The notes under the pieces were generated by a model. That model saw only the letters and a program-made list of their open reading frames with translations. It did not search any database and was not told the origin of the DNA. DNA of 64,000 bases from Rhodocollybia butyracea (Eukaryota; Basidiomycota; Agaricomycetes; Agaricales; Omphalotaceae), in the NCBI GenBank assembly GCA_015501585.1, contig JADNRY010000087.1, forward strand, positions 124,001 through 188,000, given 5' to 3'. Positions 12,832-25,073 of the stretch are shown piece by piece. The position numbers and the translations under genes were made by a program. The stretch's first letter is position 1, and each line of letters starts with the position of its first letter.

Positions 12832-15800
12832 TCAATCCAGGCAATCCAGGCCGGCAGACCACAATACTTCATCAACATTCCTCATAAATGTATCCCAGTC
12901 ATACTTTGACCTGTAGCATAAAGGATGTTAACATTGAAACCATTGAGGACGTGTCGAAAATATACCTTTCATCTTTGGCCAGATTATCCAGATGACCTGC
13001 TTGGATTGAACCTAGGAGGAAGAAAATTAGGTGGTGGTCGGAATTCGGGATTTTGAGAAACTGACTCTGGTTATTGACAAAATGATCAGTACTCGTTTGG
13101 AAGCGATCTTTCAATATTGGACTGGTACCGCTCATCGGCATATAGTCTTCATGTTCATCCCCACGATTCTCGTCTTGGTAAATCCAAGAGGTAGATGCCG
13201 TCGGAGGCACAAAATTGGACGTTTCGAATGAGCTCGGAGCTTCACTAAAGTCAACGGACGTTCTCGAAACATTTACCATATAAGAAGAAACACGCTGAGA
13301 TCCTACTATAGGTCGGTATTCAGGTTTCGGAAGATCGAACGCTTCACCCAGATACGGCTCAACCAATAAATCGGTTTCTCTCGATCTTTTTGTGGTCAAA
13401 GTTGGCGGGGCTGGTATGTCCGATAGAAGACTTTCGGCTGTAATAAAAGCCATGAGCTTGTCCCTAAGGAGGATGAAAGGTTAGGCATCGAAGGCTTATT
13501 TAATAAAAGTCCACTAACGCTACGCGTCCGACTGTTTGAGAGCTAGATTCAACGCATAAGCTGTATGAGAAACATCGAGAAGCAATCTTACTTGCCTGGT
13601 ATCAGCTGCTCGAAGCAACTCGAATGCCGATTTTACATCAGAGGCTACGGTCTTGATATCAGACAAAGGGGCAATACCACGCTTATGTCTCCAGATTATC
13701 AACATCAAGACGGTATTCGATTGAGCGATATGAAACTGGAATAGACATTAGTTAGCAACCATTCACCAATTAACCTTAACCTCAACGTGAGCCATACAGC
13801 AATCTGAGGTAGATGTTTTGGTGATCTTTGAAGCAACACCTGTGCAATATGTATACTGGACTTGGCTGCATTTGCAACAATCTTGTTAATGGTTATTATT
13901 GTCTGAACGATCTGCAGACACGGCTACGTACTGCAAGGGAAGGATAGGTTTGCTGGCTCTCAGAGCTGCTTGCGCTTGGACGGATCATAAACGATTTGTG
14001 AATTTGCACTGCAAGAAAGACGTTCATCATGGGAACTGATGATAGACAGGGAATGAGTGCTTACCTTGAACCCACTATTCCATTCAATAATTAGTACTAT
14101 TTGATCCAGTCTGTAGATGCGATGTACGTACATACTGTGAGGGGCAGACATCCAGCCAATTACAGTTATGCAAGGTAGAAGAGATCACACTCACGAATGT
14201 TATATGAAGGATTACCGCTTGAATTAACCACGTCTCATTCGGTTGGTGAGGGTCCCATCTTACTAGAATTTATTTAGACCACAGTATAGAGCAGATAATG
14301 GGGCGCTTACAATGGTTGGGAAGAGAAGCTAACCAATCATTCAACGCTGAATCATGCTCCATAACCTTTTGGCGAATGCGTTCCACAGGACTTGTTTGGC
14401 TACTGGACGATCCTGGTGGTTTGATGCCATAGATGATCTTTTGTACCGATCCCGCAATTTCCATGAGCTTATTGTACCGAGTGAAGAAACAGAGTGTGGA
14501 GATCTTGCCCACGGGTTGCGTGAAGGCCTCAGTAGATCCTGCCTTTTCCCAAAACTCATCATCACATTCAACAGGCTCATCCAGATCGAAGCTTTGTTCA
14601 TTAAGGTGAGCAGGGAATCAAGGCACATACTCAGTACTTGGACTCACTCGTCTGAAGATACTGCAGCCATACGCCCCAAAGTCATCCCTTGAGCAATATC
14701 AAACCCTCGAAGCAGCCAGAAAACGCGTATGCATAGCTCGCTTTCTGCTGTTCGACCGTTCCCAACTTTCAAGCGATGCATGCCTCCTGAAATTCACAGT
14801 AGTTCATTCATATGATACGTTTGAAGGACAAAAAAGACAAACGATCAAACGCTAAGCGTAAAGCTAGCCCCACAATCGTCCATGTAGAGTCGGCCATGTT
14901 AGTGTGATGTAAATAGACGCATGCTAACTATCGTGAAAAGTTGTCAGGAAATCTCTGATGATGAATGAGGAACGGGCATACGCAATACATCTGGAGCTCG
15001 AAAATCGATGCAGGTTCAACAAAATTGGATCGCACAAGGCGAATTTGTCGAAAGTACTGCCATCCTGCAGCCAACTTTGTATCTTGCAGTAGAACGCGAG
15101 GGTCGTCAGTAAACCTGGCTGCAATGGCACAAACAGCCAAAACGATTGCGCCAAAATTTTGATCAATTCGATGCCAACCATGAATCACACCATTTTCAAA
15201 CGTTTGGCGATGGAGAATAGGAATATAAGGTCCCATGTAGTGAAAATAGTCACGTATTAGAACCCATAGCAAATCTATTTCCGGGAACGTGTATATTGGC
15301 GAGGGATCCGGCTGCAAGTCCCACTGAAAATCTTTCAGTTGGGTATGAATACTAGGAGACGTATTGTCTTACTATCTCTGTACCCCAATATTGCGGTCTC
15401 CAAGGTAAAAGTGAAAGGTTGTAAGGGTGAGTCTCCGCAGAATAGAATACAAGATCTTACCTCCTGAAACGCGCTAGGTCCAACTCTAGATTCAACGATT
15501 GGTTTTCCTTGGCCAAGCCCAGAGCACTGTGCATGAACCTAAAGTTACTCGATTTACCAAAATGGCGAGCCTTGGAATGCCCTAAAGAAAGCTGGTTGAA
15601 GGTTTCACTGTTACCGTCGCCGTCGGACAAGGATTCATCTTCGGAACTTGAAAACTCAGTAGGAGGTGAAGAGTCTTGTTGAGGAGAACTCGAAGGTATG
15701 CGACCAAGTGTTGAATCGCCTCCTATGATGCCATTTCGAGATATGGTCGATTGGATTGACCGAGCATATCTTGCAAGGGAAAGGATGATATCCCGCACAG

Positions 15801-16212
15801 TTGCGGGATCCGATGGTGGGATGTAAGAATCGGGAGAAGAAAGGATCTCCTCTATCAAAGCTGGAGCAGAGTCAGGTAGCTTGGCATCCTGGCGTAGGGT
15901 AACGTTGGGTTTTCGTTTCTAATGAACAATGAGCAGCGTACTTGGTCATTTTGATTAACACAATACCTTCCGCTTATACGTGAATTTACACTCTAGTTCG
16001 GAAATGAGGCAACGTGAGCATGGTTGACCTGCCGGACGGTCATCACTATCGCCTAGATGTCAGAATTAGAACCTAATCGTGAGACTTAGAAAACTTTAGA
16101 GTCTCACATCTGATCTTCCTTACGCGGCACGCGTCGCACTGTAGAAGATATTTAGCAACTATCTGAAATAAGAGAAAAAAATGCTGACCGCAGCTTGGGA
16201 CCTTCGCGACAT
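12832..16212 (-). CDS. Zn2Cys6 transcription factor with Fungal_trans domain
   Basis: Nuclear DNA-binding regulator; target genes unknown. Start MSRRSQAA at 16210..16212, then a splice into the binuclear zinc cluster, CDACRVRKIRC joined to DSDDRPAGQPCSRC and LISELEC: CX2CX6CX10CX2CX6C. A Lys/Arg stretch (YKRKKRKP) follows. A Ser/Asp-rich linker near 15460-15860 leads to the fungal-specific transcription factor domain (FPEIDLLWVLIRDYFHYMGP, ILHRQTFENG, AVCAIAARFTDDPR). The C-terminal region is disordered with Ser/Thr/Pro. The frame continuing past 12950 runs to 12899, but GT-AG splicing at DER (GTATAT donor) joins a final exon SKYDWDTFMRNVDEVL that ends at 12832, matching the usual ending of agaric homologues as I recall them; I prefer that end. 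Many exons; not every border was rebuilt. Confidence 0.88.
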
Positions 16213-17231
16213 GAGTGATCACTGAATGATGCAGGATTGGACCAAGAGCTGGAAGAGAAATATCTGAGTGTGATCGTTAATGAACTGGCGGCGTGGATAG
16301 GTAAACAACATGCATGCAAGAAACTGATCAATGACGTTGAAAAGAGCAGGGACAATTGAGAAATCAAGGATATCGAGCGTACTCGGGTTCTTAAGAGATG
16401 GATGAAATGAGAAGAGCAGAGTGTGGCCGTTGGTCGGTACTAAAAATTAATCAGAACTGAGATTATTTAAATTACATACTACTTATCAGGAACCGGGTTT
16501 AACGGCATACATACATATATGCTTGTTTCTAACGCATAGCTTCATCGTTTTACTTGTCTCCAAAATAAATGTCGACTTGACATATGCACATGAAAGGGAG
16601 CCTCAATTTCTTCTCATTTCCTTGCAAAGTTGCACTGCATATTGGTAGCTCAGTGCTTCAGAAACTACTTCCCTTTGAAAGAAATCTCAACGCGACATAT
16701 GCACATCCAAGTGAGCCAACTGGTCTTTCTCCACAATGTTACACCAGGTTACACCGCATACAGATTTAAAGACTTGGCAGAGTTTCATTTGTCCATACTT
16801 GAATGATAAATGTCGGTTTGGTGCTCTGCGGGTCGGTTAGCAGTGGGCCTTCACAAATCCTACACTGGTCTCTCCAGTCCTACATACCAAACGTGAACGG
16901 GCGAACAACTGCGAACAATCACACAAAGGTGAGCAGATTATTGGAAATACTTACATTGCTCCGATATCGATAGCCTTACAGTAACTTGTCTGCTAAATTG
17001 TCGACATTGCAAAAATCAAGCATGATCGAGACGGACCAGGACGGACCCAGACACGGCTGAACAGTGGCTGAGCACTGGTGTGCAGAGTGCCGAGAAGTCT
17101 AAGTATATCCGATCATGTTTTGCCAATTCCAGGCTGTTCAGTATTTACAGCTTTGGCCGTTTGATTTGTACCAGATATTAGGATCTATAGACAGGGCAGT
17201 GAATGATTTGTTTGACGACCAAATGGTGAAG
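16213..17231. other. Intergenic with imperfect direct repeat
   Basis: About 1 kb. Upstream half is the transcription-factor promoter. At about 16570-16645 and 16685-16765 there are two imperfect direct copies sharing GACATATGCACAT and GGGAGCC/GTGAGCC blocks. No gene supported. Confidence 0.5.
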
Positions 17232-18589
17232 TCAGTGGGGGACAGGTTTACCGCTCTGCGCTCGGGGATTACCGTTACCGTCCTTGAAAATCGGGGAGTC
17301 ATCACCACTAACATTGTCTTCATTAAAAGCCTCGTCCCAAGTTCTCCGAGTCCGTGAACACATTACCGCCTCTATCGGCGAGAATCCCAGGGGAGCCCTC
17401 TCCAGTCTCCTTGCGGCCACTTCCCGCAACTGCTCCCCGAGATTGTCACAAGTTTGGAGCATCTGCTCTCGCGTTAGTAGATCCGAAGCAAAGTCGTCTC
17501 TAGCATGCGACAAGAAGCGAATGAGGACGTGGATGTTGGCATGTTCTATGAGTTCTTTCTGGACGATAGAAGTGTGGATGTCTTCAAGAACTATGAAAGA
17601 ACGATAAGAAACAGATCAGAGGAGTTGAAGCTACGGACCTTGTGCACGACCAGAAAGTGCATCTTTTTCCGTTTTTATATCCAATAACTCTCGCTTCAGC
17701 TCTTCAACCTGTTTCGCTAATTGGACCTCAGCAGCTCCAGCTGCTTCATGGGCTTTCTTCAGTCTTTTCTCCAGCTCACGAACTTTGATATCTGAGCTCT
17801 GGCGTGTTTCCTCTAGCTCAGCACGCAAGGCGGCCGCGTCATTATCACTTGTCTGTGTACCTGCACGCATGACGACCGGTTCATCGGCATCTGTCTGTGG
17901 ATCTTGTTCCGTGGCCGTTTTCTGTGGCTTAACACGTAAGGCGGGTGTCTCCTTGACCTTTGTGTGCAGATCTATTTTGGCAGTCGTCGGCTCAATTAGC
18001 AAATGCTGTACCTTCCTCAATTGAAATTGTTCTGCGCTGAGCGAAGGGCCAGTAGGGATCTGTATGGGGGTAGGAGTAGTAGAAGAGGCGGTCGCCTGTG
18101 AATAGCACGAGTTGGATAATGATCATTCAGTACTAGCGGGTCGGCATACCGCTTGCAAATACCAACTGCGAAGTTGCTTCGTTTGCTGTTCAAGGATGTT
18201 GAAAGTAGGATCATCAATGGACAAGTTCTTTTTGACTCTGTATCGCAGCTCGTTAACTCTCCACGTACAGACAGTGGCATTGTCGGCGCAGAATGAGCAT
18301 GATGTGTAGTCAAAGTATTGGACTTTTGGTACGCAATGCGGACGCTGCTGCTGAAGACAGAGTTTACAAGCCTGTTAAATGTTATCAAGTGAGATTAGAT
18401 TTCATCAGGAATGTTACCAGAACATACAATCTTTGGGTTCATTTCATACCATTCCTTCATCTGCAACATCGAGGGTATTTGGAGCATTTGAAGGGAGAAC
18501 CGTAATTGCAAGTCTTTTATCAAGGGCTTTACTAGGGGGTCTTCACTGTCTGAGCGAGACGTTCCCTGTGCCTGCGTGTTGCTCTGCAT
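17232..18589 (-). CDS. Cysteine-cluster plus coiled-coil protein, function unknown
   Basis: Four exons fit. The first (start MQSNTQAQGTS, 18587..18589) ends EWYEMNPKI. The second holds six cysteines in ACKLC, RPHC, TSCSFC and ATVC with spacing CX2CX7CX11CX2CX6C, close to a Zn(II)2Cys6 cluster, then RVNELRYRVKKN. The third is rich in Thr/Pro and then forms a coiled coil (AALRAELEETRQSSDIKV, RELEKRLKKAHEAAGAAE, KQVEELKRELLDIKTEKDAL). The fourth (VLEDIHTSIVQKELIEHA to SGKPVPH) is helical. All junctions are GT-AG and in phase. I do not recognise a named family. DNA binding is possible from the cysteine spacing, but the basic residues expected between Cys2 and Cys3 are nearly absent. Confidence 0.72.
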
Positions 18590-18862
18590 TTATTGGCCAA
18601 GTTTCCCAACAGTCAGTCACCAATTTATGGAGATAAGAAGAATACGGCACTGTAGTAGCAGGCAGTAAGCGCCGTGCAAGTTCTTTCCTGTTCTTTCACG
18701 TTTGTATTCCACCCATCCAGAAGATACAACAGGAAAATTTTATTCAAAAATCGCAGGCGTAGATTCCACAATGACGAATCTAACCACGTACGATGTCAAC
18801 CAATGAAAATATTGGAGACTAGACTTGAAGCTATACCAAATACTCTTTCCACCCTTAACTAT

Positions 18863-18943
18863 GGGCACTTGGCACAGTTGGTAGCGCGCACGCTTCGCAT
18901 CATATGTTGCGTGAGGTCAGGAGTTCGACTCTTCTAGTGTCCA
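18863..18943 (+). tRNA. tRNA-Ala(CGC) with an 8-nt intron
   Basis: Acceptor stem GGGCACT pairs with AGTGTCC and carries G3:U70, the alanine identity pair. D arm GGCACAGTTGGTAGCGCG, anticodon stem CACGC/GCGTG, T arm AGGAG-TTCGACT-CTTCT, discriminator A. The anticodon loop reads TTCGCA then extra bases, so anticodon CGC lies at 18896..18898 and a canonical intron after position 37 at 18900..18907. A run of five T about 15 bp downstream can act as Pol III terminator. Confidence 0.9.
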
Positions 18944-19948
18944 TTTAGCTTCTCATTCATTTTTATATCTTTATTTAACATCTCGTCCAGACCAACGAAC
19001 AACGGCCAATACATCAGCCAACTGTCTTGAGTTAGCGAAGAAAAGTCGTTCGCTAATAAATTAATAAAGTCCCAAGTCCTGACCAGACCATTCCCTGCAA
19101 CTATCTAACGAGCTCCGTTCTCCCTCGTACAGTGCTGACCCACATATCTTTTGCACTATCATACTGGCGTTCCAGATGATAGCATGCACAATTTCATCAC
19201 GTTACGGACGTCACCCTTGATATGAACTATGACACTAGATCTCGACCATGAATCAAATGAGAACGCATGGAAGAGGATTCAAGTTTCTGGGTGTGAGCAG
19301 GAACAGGTAGGTGCCGAAGAGCATGTCTTGTCATCATTTGAAATTTCAAGCAGGTGAGACTTTTGAACGACATGGTCGCAAAATCGTTATTATCAACCTG
19401 GATTGGGTGATGTTGTTTGTTGTAGAACACGAGAAAAAACACGAGAAGAACGCAAGGCTTGTGTCAGTCAATCAGTATTAAGTATCATTGCGATTGTGTA
19501 TAGATTGTTTCTAGGGATAACTTGGCGCGATCATCGATAAGCTTGAGAAGAAAGACGGAGAGAAGGCGGCCGCAGTGCTAGAATACCAAGAACCATCAAT
19601 TCTCCAGCAGAACCAAATTCGAGCCCAACACCACTCAAACCGCGACCCGACGACCTCGGGAGTGGTGTACTGGGGAATGCTGTACAAAAGGGGTTTCGAA
19701 CAACATGGAACAAAGTGGAAAGAAAACTAAATTGTGTTTACGCAAATCGAATTATGTCAACAGGGTTTCCAGCTACGCGGCTTCGGCTTCGGCCGTAGTT
19801 AGTGACCGTGTGAATATCTTTTGGCCTTTGTGAGACTGTGGCCACAATATTTCTTTCAACACACAACGACCACAGAAAAGCTTTACTACTTCACAACTAC
19901 TTTTACAACTCAAAAGCCTTTGAAAGCTTTTGACGCTTGACGTCCCCA
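18944..19948. other. Intergenic: bZIP promoter and leader
   Basis: About 1 kb upstream of the bZIP gene. A short upstream reading frame (ATG 19754 to TAG 19798, 14 codons) may lie in the 5' leader. Small minus-strand frames here have no support. Confidence 0.5.
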
Positions 19949-22752
19949 ATGCTCGTCGACAACCGCACGAACACTGCAGCTTCTCCTTCCAACAATCCCA
20001 GCGAACTGGAAGAATATCTCAATACAGAGTTATTCGGGCTTTCGCCTTCGCCTTTGACATCGCCCTTGTCACCATTGTCATCGTCCACAATGTCGCCGCC
20101 GTCTCCTCCGGCCCTTGCTGGTGGTTCTGGTTCTGGATCTGACTCGACCTCATCGCGTGCTTCATCTCCCTCAGATTCTCTCTCCCAAATCCTTTCTACC
20201 CCACCACAACAGCAACTCGAAAATGCTTTTCCTGTTTCCGAGTCTGATCCTTATTCGTTTCTCAGTAGTGGCGGATTTGGTGGATTCGGACTCGGGTTCG
20301 GCAGCAGTGCCGGCGCCGCTCCATCGTTTTTCAACTTTCTCGACGAGGAGAATCAGAATCAGAACCAGATGAAAGTAGATGCCTCGTCGTCTTCCTCTGG
20401 GCTGTCAATCGATGCAGATGGTTTTGATTTCATGAGTGCCTTTGGTAGCCTTGCTACTGGATTGGGCTCGTTGTCATCAATGGCTATTGATCCTCAGCTC
20501 GTTGACTCACAACCGACTCAGACTCAGAGACTTCCGCCTGTTGAAGAGGAGAAAGAAGAAGAATCCAACAAAGCAGAAGAATCTGAAACCTCTTTAACAA
20601 TAACCCCCGTCAAAGTCGGAGGCTACGGTAAGGCTGGGCGAAAAGGAACAGTGCAGAGCGGCGGGATTACGAAAAAGGTTGCCTCTGCTGCTCCCACTAC
20701 TGCACCTGTGCCTACCCCTTTTACTGCAACTCCTGCCTCTGCTTCCCGAAACAAAGAAAACCTCTCTGCTTCCGCCCCTGTCGCCTACACTTCTGCCTCG
20801 TCCCCTTCGGTCGATGGCAACAAGGACGACGACGACGATCTACCTGCAGATTGGCGCCCTCCGCCAGAAGTCTTTGCGAAAATGTCCAGCAAGGAAAAGA
20901 GGCAACTGAGGAATAAGATTAGCGCAAGAAATTTCAGGGTTAGGAGAAAGGGTTTGTATACACCTCGTACTGGCTATCGCTCCTACTAATATTATTGCAC
21001 AGAATACATATCTACCCTCGAAATGGACATTGCCGAACGAGATCGCCTTCTCCAAGCTATCCGTTCCGAACTTGGTTCTACCCAATCCGAGAACCTCGCA
21101 CTGAGACAGGAGGTTGCTGCTTTAAAAAAAGCACTACTCGATGGTCGTAGTACTTCACCTGTTGACGCCTCCCCTGCTCTCAACATCCGTGGTGCTGATA
21201 TCAATCTCAACGCCGCCGCACTCGGCCTCGGAGCCGGTATTTCCCTCGATGATCTCAACCTTAATCTCCCCCCTCCCGCTCCTCTCCCAGAGAAAAGCGC
21301 GGCCGAGGAACTTGCGCTCCGCGCTGCGGCTGCCACTACCAATGCCACAGCATCGACTTCAACCTCCGGTCTTCTCATCCCCAATCCCCACAAAGACCTC
21401 CCCAACTCGCCTCGTATTAACAATGGAAACAGCTTCTGGGGTGGCGTACCTATGGGAGGAGGTTTTACTCCGGTCCACACAGTCCTCATGCCAGATCTCA
21501 ACACTAATCTCACTGCTGCCAACGGAGTAAATATGACGATTGGGCAATGGGTTAGAGACGTTTTGGCTGCCAATGCCGCCAATGCTGAGATGGATGTGGA
21601 TGAGGGGGATCGGAGCCCGAGAGCGCTACAGGAGAATATGAATCCTGTGATGAACACAAATACGGCGGACACGTCGTTCCATGCACAAGCTGGATTCGAC
21701 GGGTTTGCAGATATGAACCCGTTTACGATGAAGACATTGGATGCGTGAGTTTTCTCTTCGATTTCGTAAAGCTTTTTTATTGATACTATTCGTCTAGCTA
21801 CCGTATGCAACTATGGGCAAAGATGGCTGCGTCTTCACACCAACAACAACCCACTTCTCCTCAACAACCTTTCCAACACCAGTCACCCTCGTCGAGTTCC
21901 TCTTCCCCATCCTCTTCAACTTCTTCATCAACATACCTCCAACAACGCAAAGCCCTCGAGCGCGAACTTACTTCCTCCTCTCCTTTCACCCTCCCTGGTC
22001 CACACCAGAAGCCTTCCAAAGCATCAAAGCAACAAGGTCTGGTATCTTCACTCAAACCAGCTTACTTCGTCAATTCAAACAAGGCAAATTTGCCTGCGTC
22101 TTCTACTTCTTCACAACCACCAAGGATGGGCAACACTCTCAGTGCGTTGCTCGCTGGGAAGCACTCGGGTGCAGGTGTATTTGGGTCCTATGCCAGAGGG
22201 ACCCAGAATGCGAGCAACGCTCCCTTCCAGTCATCCTCGTCCCTTTCGCCGAAATACCAAGTCCAGCAACAACATCAACAGCAGCAGCAACAACAACAAA
22301 TGCAAGCAATGTATGCAGCAGCACTCGCTACCACCGCTTCGCAAACCCTTCTGGGGAAACTCGGGAGTGCGTTCTGGGATGCGTTCTCTGGACACCCTTC
22401 TTCCTCTACCTCTACACATCCTTCTTCCAGTGCTACTTTGCATCCAGGCGCATCTACGAGTACTGGCGCTGGTAGTGGTACCTTGAGACCCTGGGACGCA
22501 GACAAAGTCCGACGCGTACTTGAGGGCAAGGCTGTTGTGAGGATTGTCGATGTTGATGAGACTGTCGTGAAGCGGGAGGCGCCTGCTTCGTCTACACTGT
22601 CAATCTCCTCGGCTGCTCCGACAATCAAGAGAGAGACCACTCCGACTCCTCCGGTGATGACAACGGGTGGTTCATGTGGTGCTTCAGAATGCATGACGGC
22701 GTTGTTGGAGGAAAGTATGAAAAGTTTGACACTGGGGAAGAGATCAAAGTGA
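19949..22752 (+). CDS. bZIP transcription factor, large, low-complexity
   Basis: Nuclear dimeric DNA-binding factor. Three exons: 19949..20951, 21003..21744, 21798..22752; sum 2700 nt, 899 aa. The basic region SSKEKRQLRNKISARNFRVR continues RRKEYISTLE across intron 1. The leucine zipper follows (EMDIAERDRLLQAIRSELG, ENLALRQEVAALKKALLDG). LPADWRPPPEVFAKM precedes the basic region. The N-terminal 330 residues are Ser/Pro/Gly/Asp-rich and acidic, typical of activation regions. The C-terminal part has a Gln tract coded at about 22261-22310, a conserved-looking FSGHPSSST stretch and DADKVRRVLEGKAVVRIVDV. The basic region resembles ascomycete ADA-1/AtfD-like bZIPs more than AP-1 or Gcn4; this is from memory and unverified. 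No unconventional HAC1-type intron is seen. Confidence 0.9.
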
Positions 22753-23840
22753 ATTTGGTGACTTTGTATTGATATTCCTTTTTTAGAGTTTTTGTTGTCT
22801 CCTCGTCATTCCTTTTTACGTTTTATTTCAAGTTTCAGAGTATATCTCCACCTCACTCGTTCTTTCTCTCTTCAGCTCTCTTGTTCTCTCCTTATTGTAC
22901 GCATCTACATACTTTGTTAACTCAACTCGAATCAAATTAAACTCAAATTGACCCTCACTCGTTCCTCTGTTCCCTATACTTCCTTTACCTCTTTACCCTG
23001 GATCCTGATGCTTCCTTTAATTTTCTTTTCCTTTTTTCTTGTTCTCGTAGTAGTATATAGTATGCACAATGAATCGAATCGAACAATCATAATAATATGT
23101 AAATCATTGGAGTTTCCTCGGATACATAATCGTGCATAATCATATGTGATTTTGCATACAATTTCTTGCTTGAAGCGAAGAGAAGAATTAAACCAAAACA
23201 GATTCAGCATATAAACCGGGTACAAACGAGATAAATTAATATTGAGCTCGGGAAGGAGCGTTTATTATCCCAATGCAGAAAGTGCATGAGCCCATCCCAA
23301 GACACAAATTCTAGAGCGTAAAATTCAATATCAACATAGTCTCGCCGAATATCTTATTTGAGCCTTCAATTAGAGCGCGTCTCACAAGCAAGGACGATGC
23401 TCAAGGACGATGCTCGAGAGGTGGAGTACAGTATGTATATGTTATCATTGTTAAAGACATTTATACATTGTTTTTGAAGAATAATTATGTCGCATTAAAT
23501 TACGTGGCGTCTGGTACGATGAGTACGATCTTCTGGCATCTAGAAGGATCCCTTTCAAAGAATTCGGTTCGAATTACCCTCAACAAGGTATTAGAAATGA
23601 ACAACCACCATCTCCTCGCGGCGACCTATTCGTGTTCTTCGTCCTACCCCAATAGGCTCGACGCATCCCAGCAGAAAGCGACGAGGACACAACCTTATGG
23701 AGGCGCGTAATCATGTCATAAGCAAGCATCACTGATGAATGGGCGTCAGTAGTTAATACTTGAGGAAAGCCGACCAAACTTACAGACATTGAATTTCGTG
23801 ATATTCAGCTGGTTGAATGATTTTCACCGCAAAGCACAAT
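22753..23840. other. Intergenic, convergent 3' ends
   Basis: About 1.1 kb of AT-rich sequence between the bZIP and casein kinase stops. CTCACTCGTTC-type pyrimidine-rich motifs occur twice (near 22853 and 22953). A short direct repeat CAAGGACGATGCT occurs at about 23390-23414. No gene supported. Confidence 0.5.
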
Positions 23841-25073
23841 CTAGACCCACTCCTTCTTTCGCTTTCCCAGTGACCCGACACCGGCAGCTTCCGCCGCTCT
23901 CTTATTGCAAGCCTCGCAGAATCGGCCTTGGCCGTGAACAACAGATACGGGAGTAGATGGCACAGGGGGTACGCTTCCCTCAGGAGCATCCCAATCCCAA
24001 ACTCCGTCGTATTCGCCCGCAGAATCCAAGAACCCTTCACGCTCAGCCAAACCGCGGAAAAGCTGGCGAAGCCCTTCATAATCAGGCAAGTCGGTGAACT
24101 GTAATGTACGGGCGTAGCGATACAAAACACCAAACTCCTCTGGCAGGGCCGTCAATAGACTCGCGGGGTTGGACGATGACATTGGCGCATGCGCGTGCAT
24201 ATGCTGTTTTCGCTCTTTCGAGGTACTGAGCAGGACAGCCTCGGCCTTGACCTTTTCATCCCGAATCATGTTCCAGGTTTGAGTGATAGGATTCCACTCT
24301 TTGGAAGGCCAGTTTGGGGGTGGATCAACCGTCGCTCTGACTTTTCGCCAAGGGAGGCCTCCCCTGACGAAGCCAATCAACATGTATGCCAAGCTCTCAA
24401 GGTCATCTCTTCTACCGGTTTCCACTCCGAAATGGGTGTTAAGCGATGCATAGAGTGAAGTGCCGACGCCGTGAAGGGCATCGGGATGCTGCGAATAGGG
24501 AATGTGTTCTCCGTTTAGAGGCTGACGGTAGCGTTTCGCAAGGCCAAAGTCGATGATATTGACAATGCTTGGAGTGGTACGACTCATGACAAAGTTGGCA
24601 GGTTTGACATCGCGATGAAGAACACCACGGCTGTGAATATACTCGAGTCTATCCAAGCACTGAACGGCAAGCATGCAAGTCGTTTTTAGGCTGAAACGGC
24701 GACCACAGCGGCGTGAGAGATCTTCCAATGAAGGTCCAAGGAGATCCATGACGAGGACATTGTATGGTCCTGATTTACCAGAGTGTAGAAGAAAAGGAAC
24801 TCCAGGTGCGCCCATGAGACGCTTGTATATCTGGGATTCAAGAGTGAGTGGCGAAAGACCAGGATAAGGGTCTACTGTCTGGTTTTTGCTTTTTGATTTG
24901 AGTTCTGGCTGGCTTTTGCTCCGTCGAACGATTTTCCTGGCCTCTGTGGCTGGCTCTAGCTTGATAGCTACTTGTTTTCCGGCAATGTGGTGTGTTCCAA
25001 GGAAAACAGTTCCACAACCCCCATTGGCAATCTCCTGCTCTAGGAGGTACTTTCCTCCAAATTTGTAGTCCAT
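23841..25073 (-). CDS. Casein kinase 1-family protein kinase
   Basis: Single exon, 410 aa, starting MDYKFGGKYLLEQEIANGG (ATG 25071..25073). Kinase motifs: ANGGCGTVFLG (glycine loop), VAIKLE (catalytic Lys), GPSLEDLSRR (CK1-typical), VLHRDVKPANF (catalytic loop), IDFGLAKRY (DFG), and SLYASLNTHFGVETGRRDDL, the CK1 replacement for the APE motif. An insert of about 30 residues rich in Lys/Ser (RRSKSQPELKSKSKNQ) follows the catalytic Lys, and the linker before TALPEEFG contains HMHAHAPMSSS. The C-terminus carries FCEACNKRAAEA and a basic KRKKEWV end rather than a prenylation signal, so membrane anchoring as in yeast Yck1/2 is not indicated. Substrate and role are unknown. It looks divergent from HRR25-type CK1. 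Confidence 0.92.
   Translation of the reverse strand: MDYKFGGKYLLEQEIANGGCGTVFLGTHHIAGKQVAIKLEPATEARKIVRRSKSQPELKSKSKNQTVDPYPGLSPLTLESQIYKRLMGAPGVPFLLHSGKSGPYNVLVMDLLGPSLEDLSRRCGRRFSLKTTCMLAVQCLDRLEYIHSRGVLHRDVKPANFVMSRTTPSIVNIIDFGLAKRYRQPLNGEHIPYSQHPDALHGVGTSLYASLNTHFGVETGRRDDLESLAYMLIGFVRGGLPWRKVRATVDPPPNWPSKEWNPITQTWNMIRDEKVKAEAVLLSTSKERKQHMHAHAPMSSSNPASLLTALPEEFGVLYRYARTLQFTDLPDYEGLRQLFRGLAEREGFLDSAGEYDGVWDWDAPEGSVPPVPSTPVSVVHGQGRFCEACNKRAAEAAGVGSLGKRKKEWV

Noticed and set aside
12899..12950. Zn2Cys6 gene ending at 12899 (…SFMLQVKV)
   Set aside because: A GT-AG intron (GTATAT...CTACAG) joins a final exon YDWDTFMRNVDEVL that matches the family ending, so the read-through end is probably intronic.
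20992..21810. 272-codon minus-strand open frame across the bZIP gene
   Set aside because: It is antisense to conserved bZIP exons and has low-complexity Ser/Ala composition that mirrors the codon bias of the plus strand; no domain.
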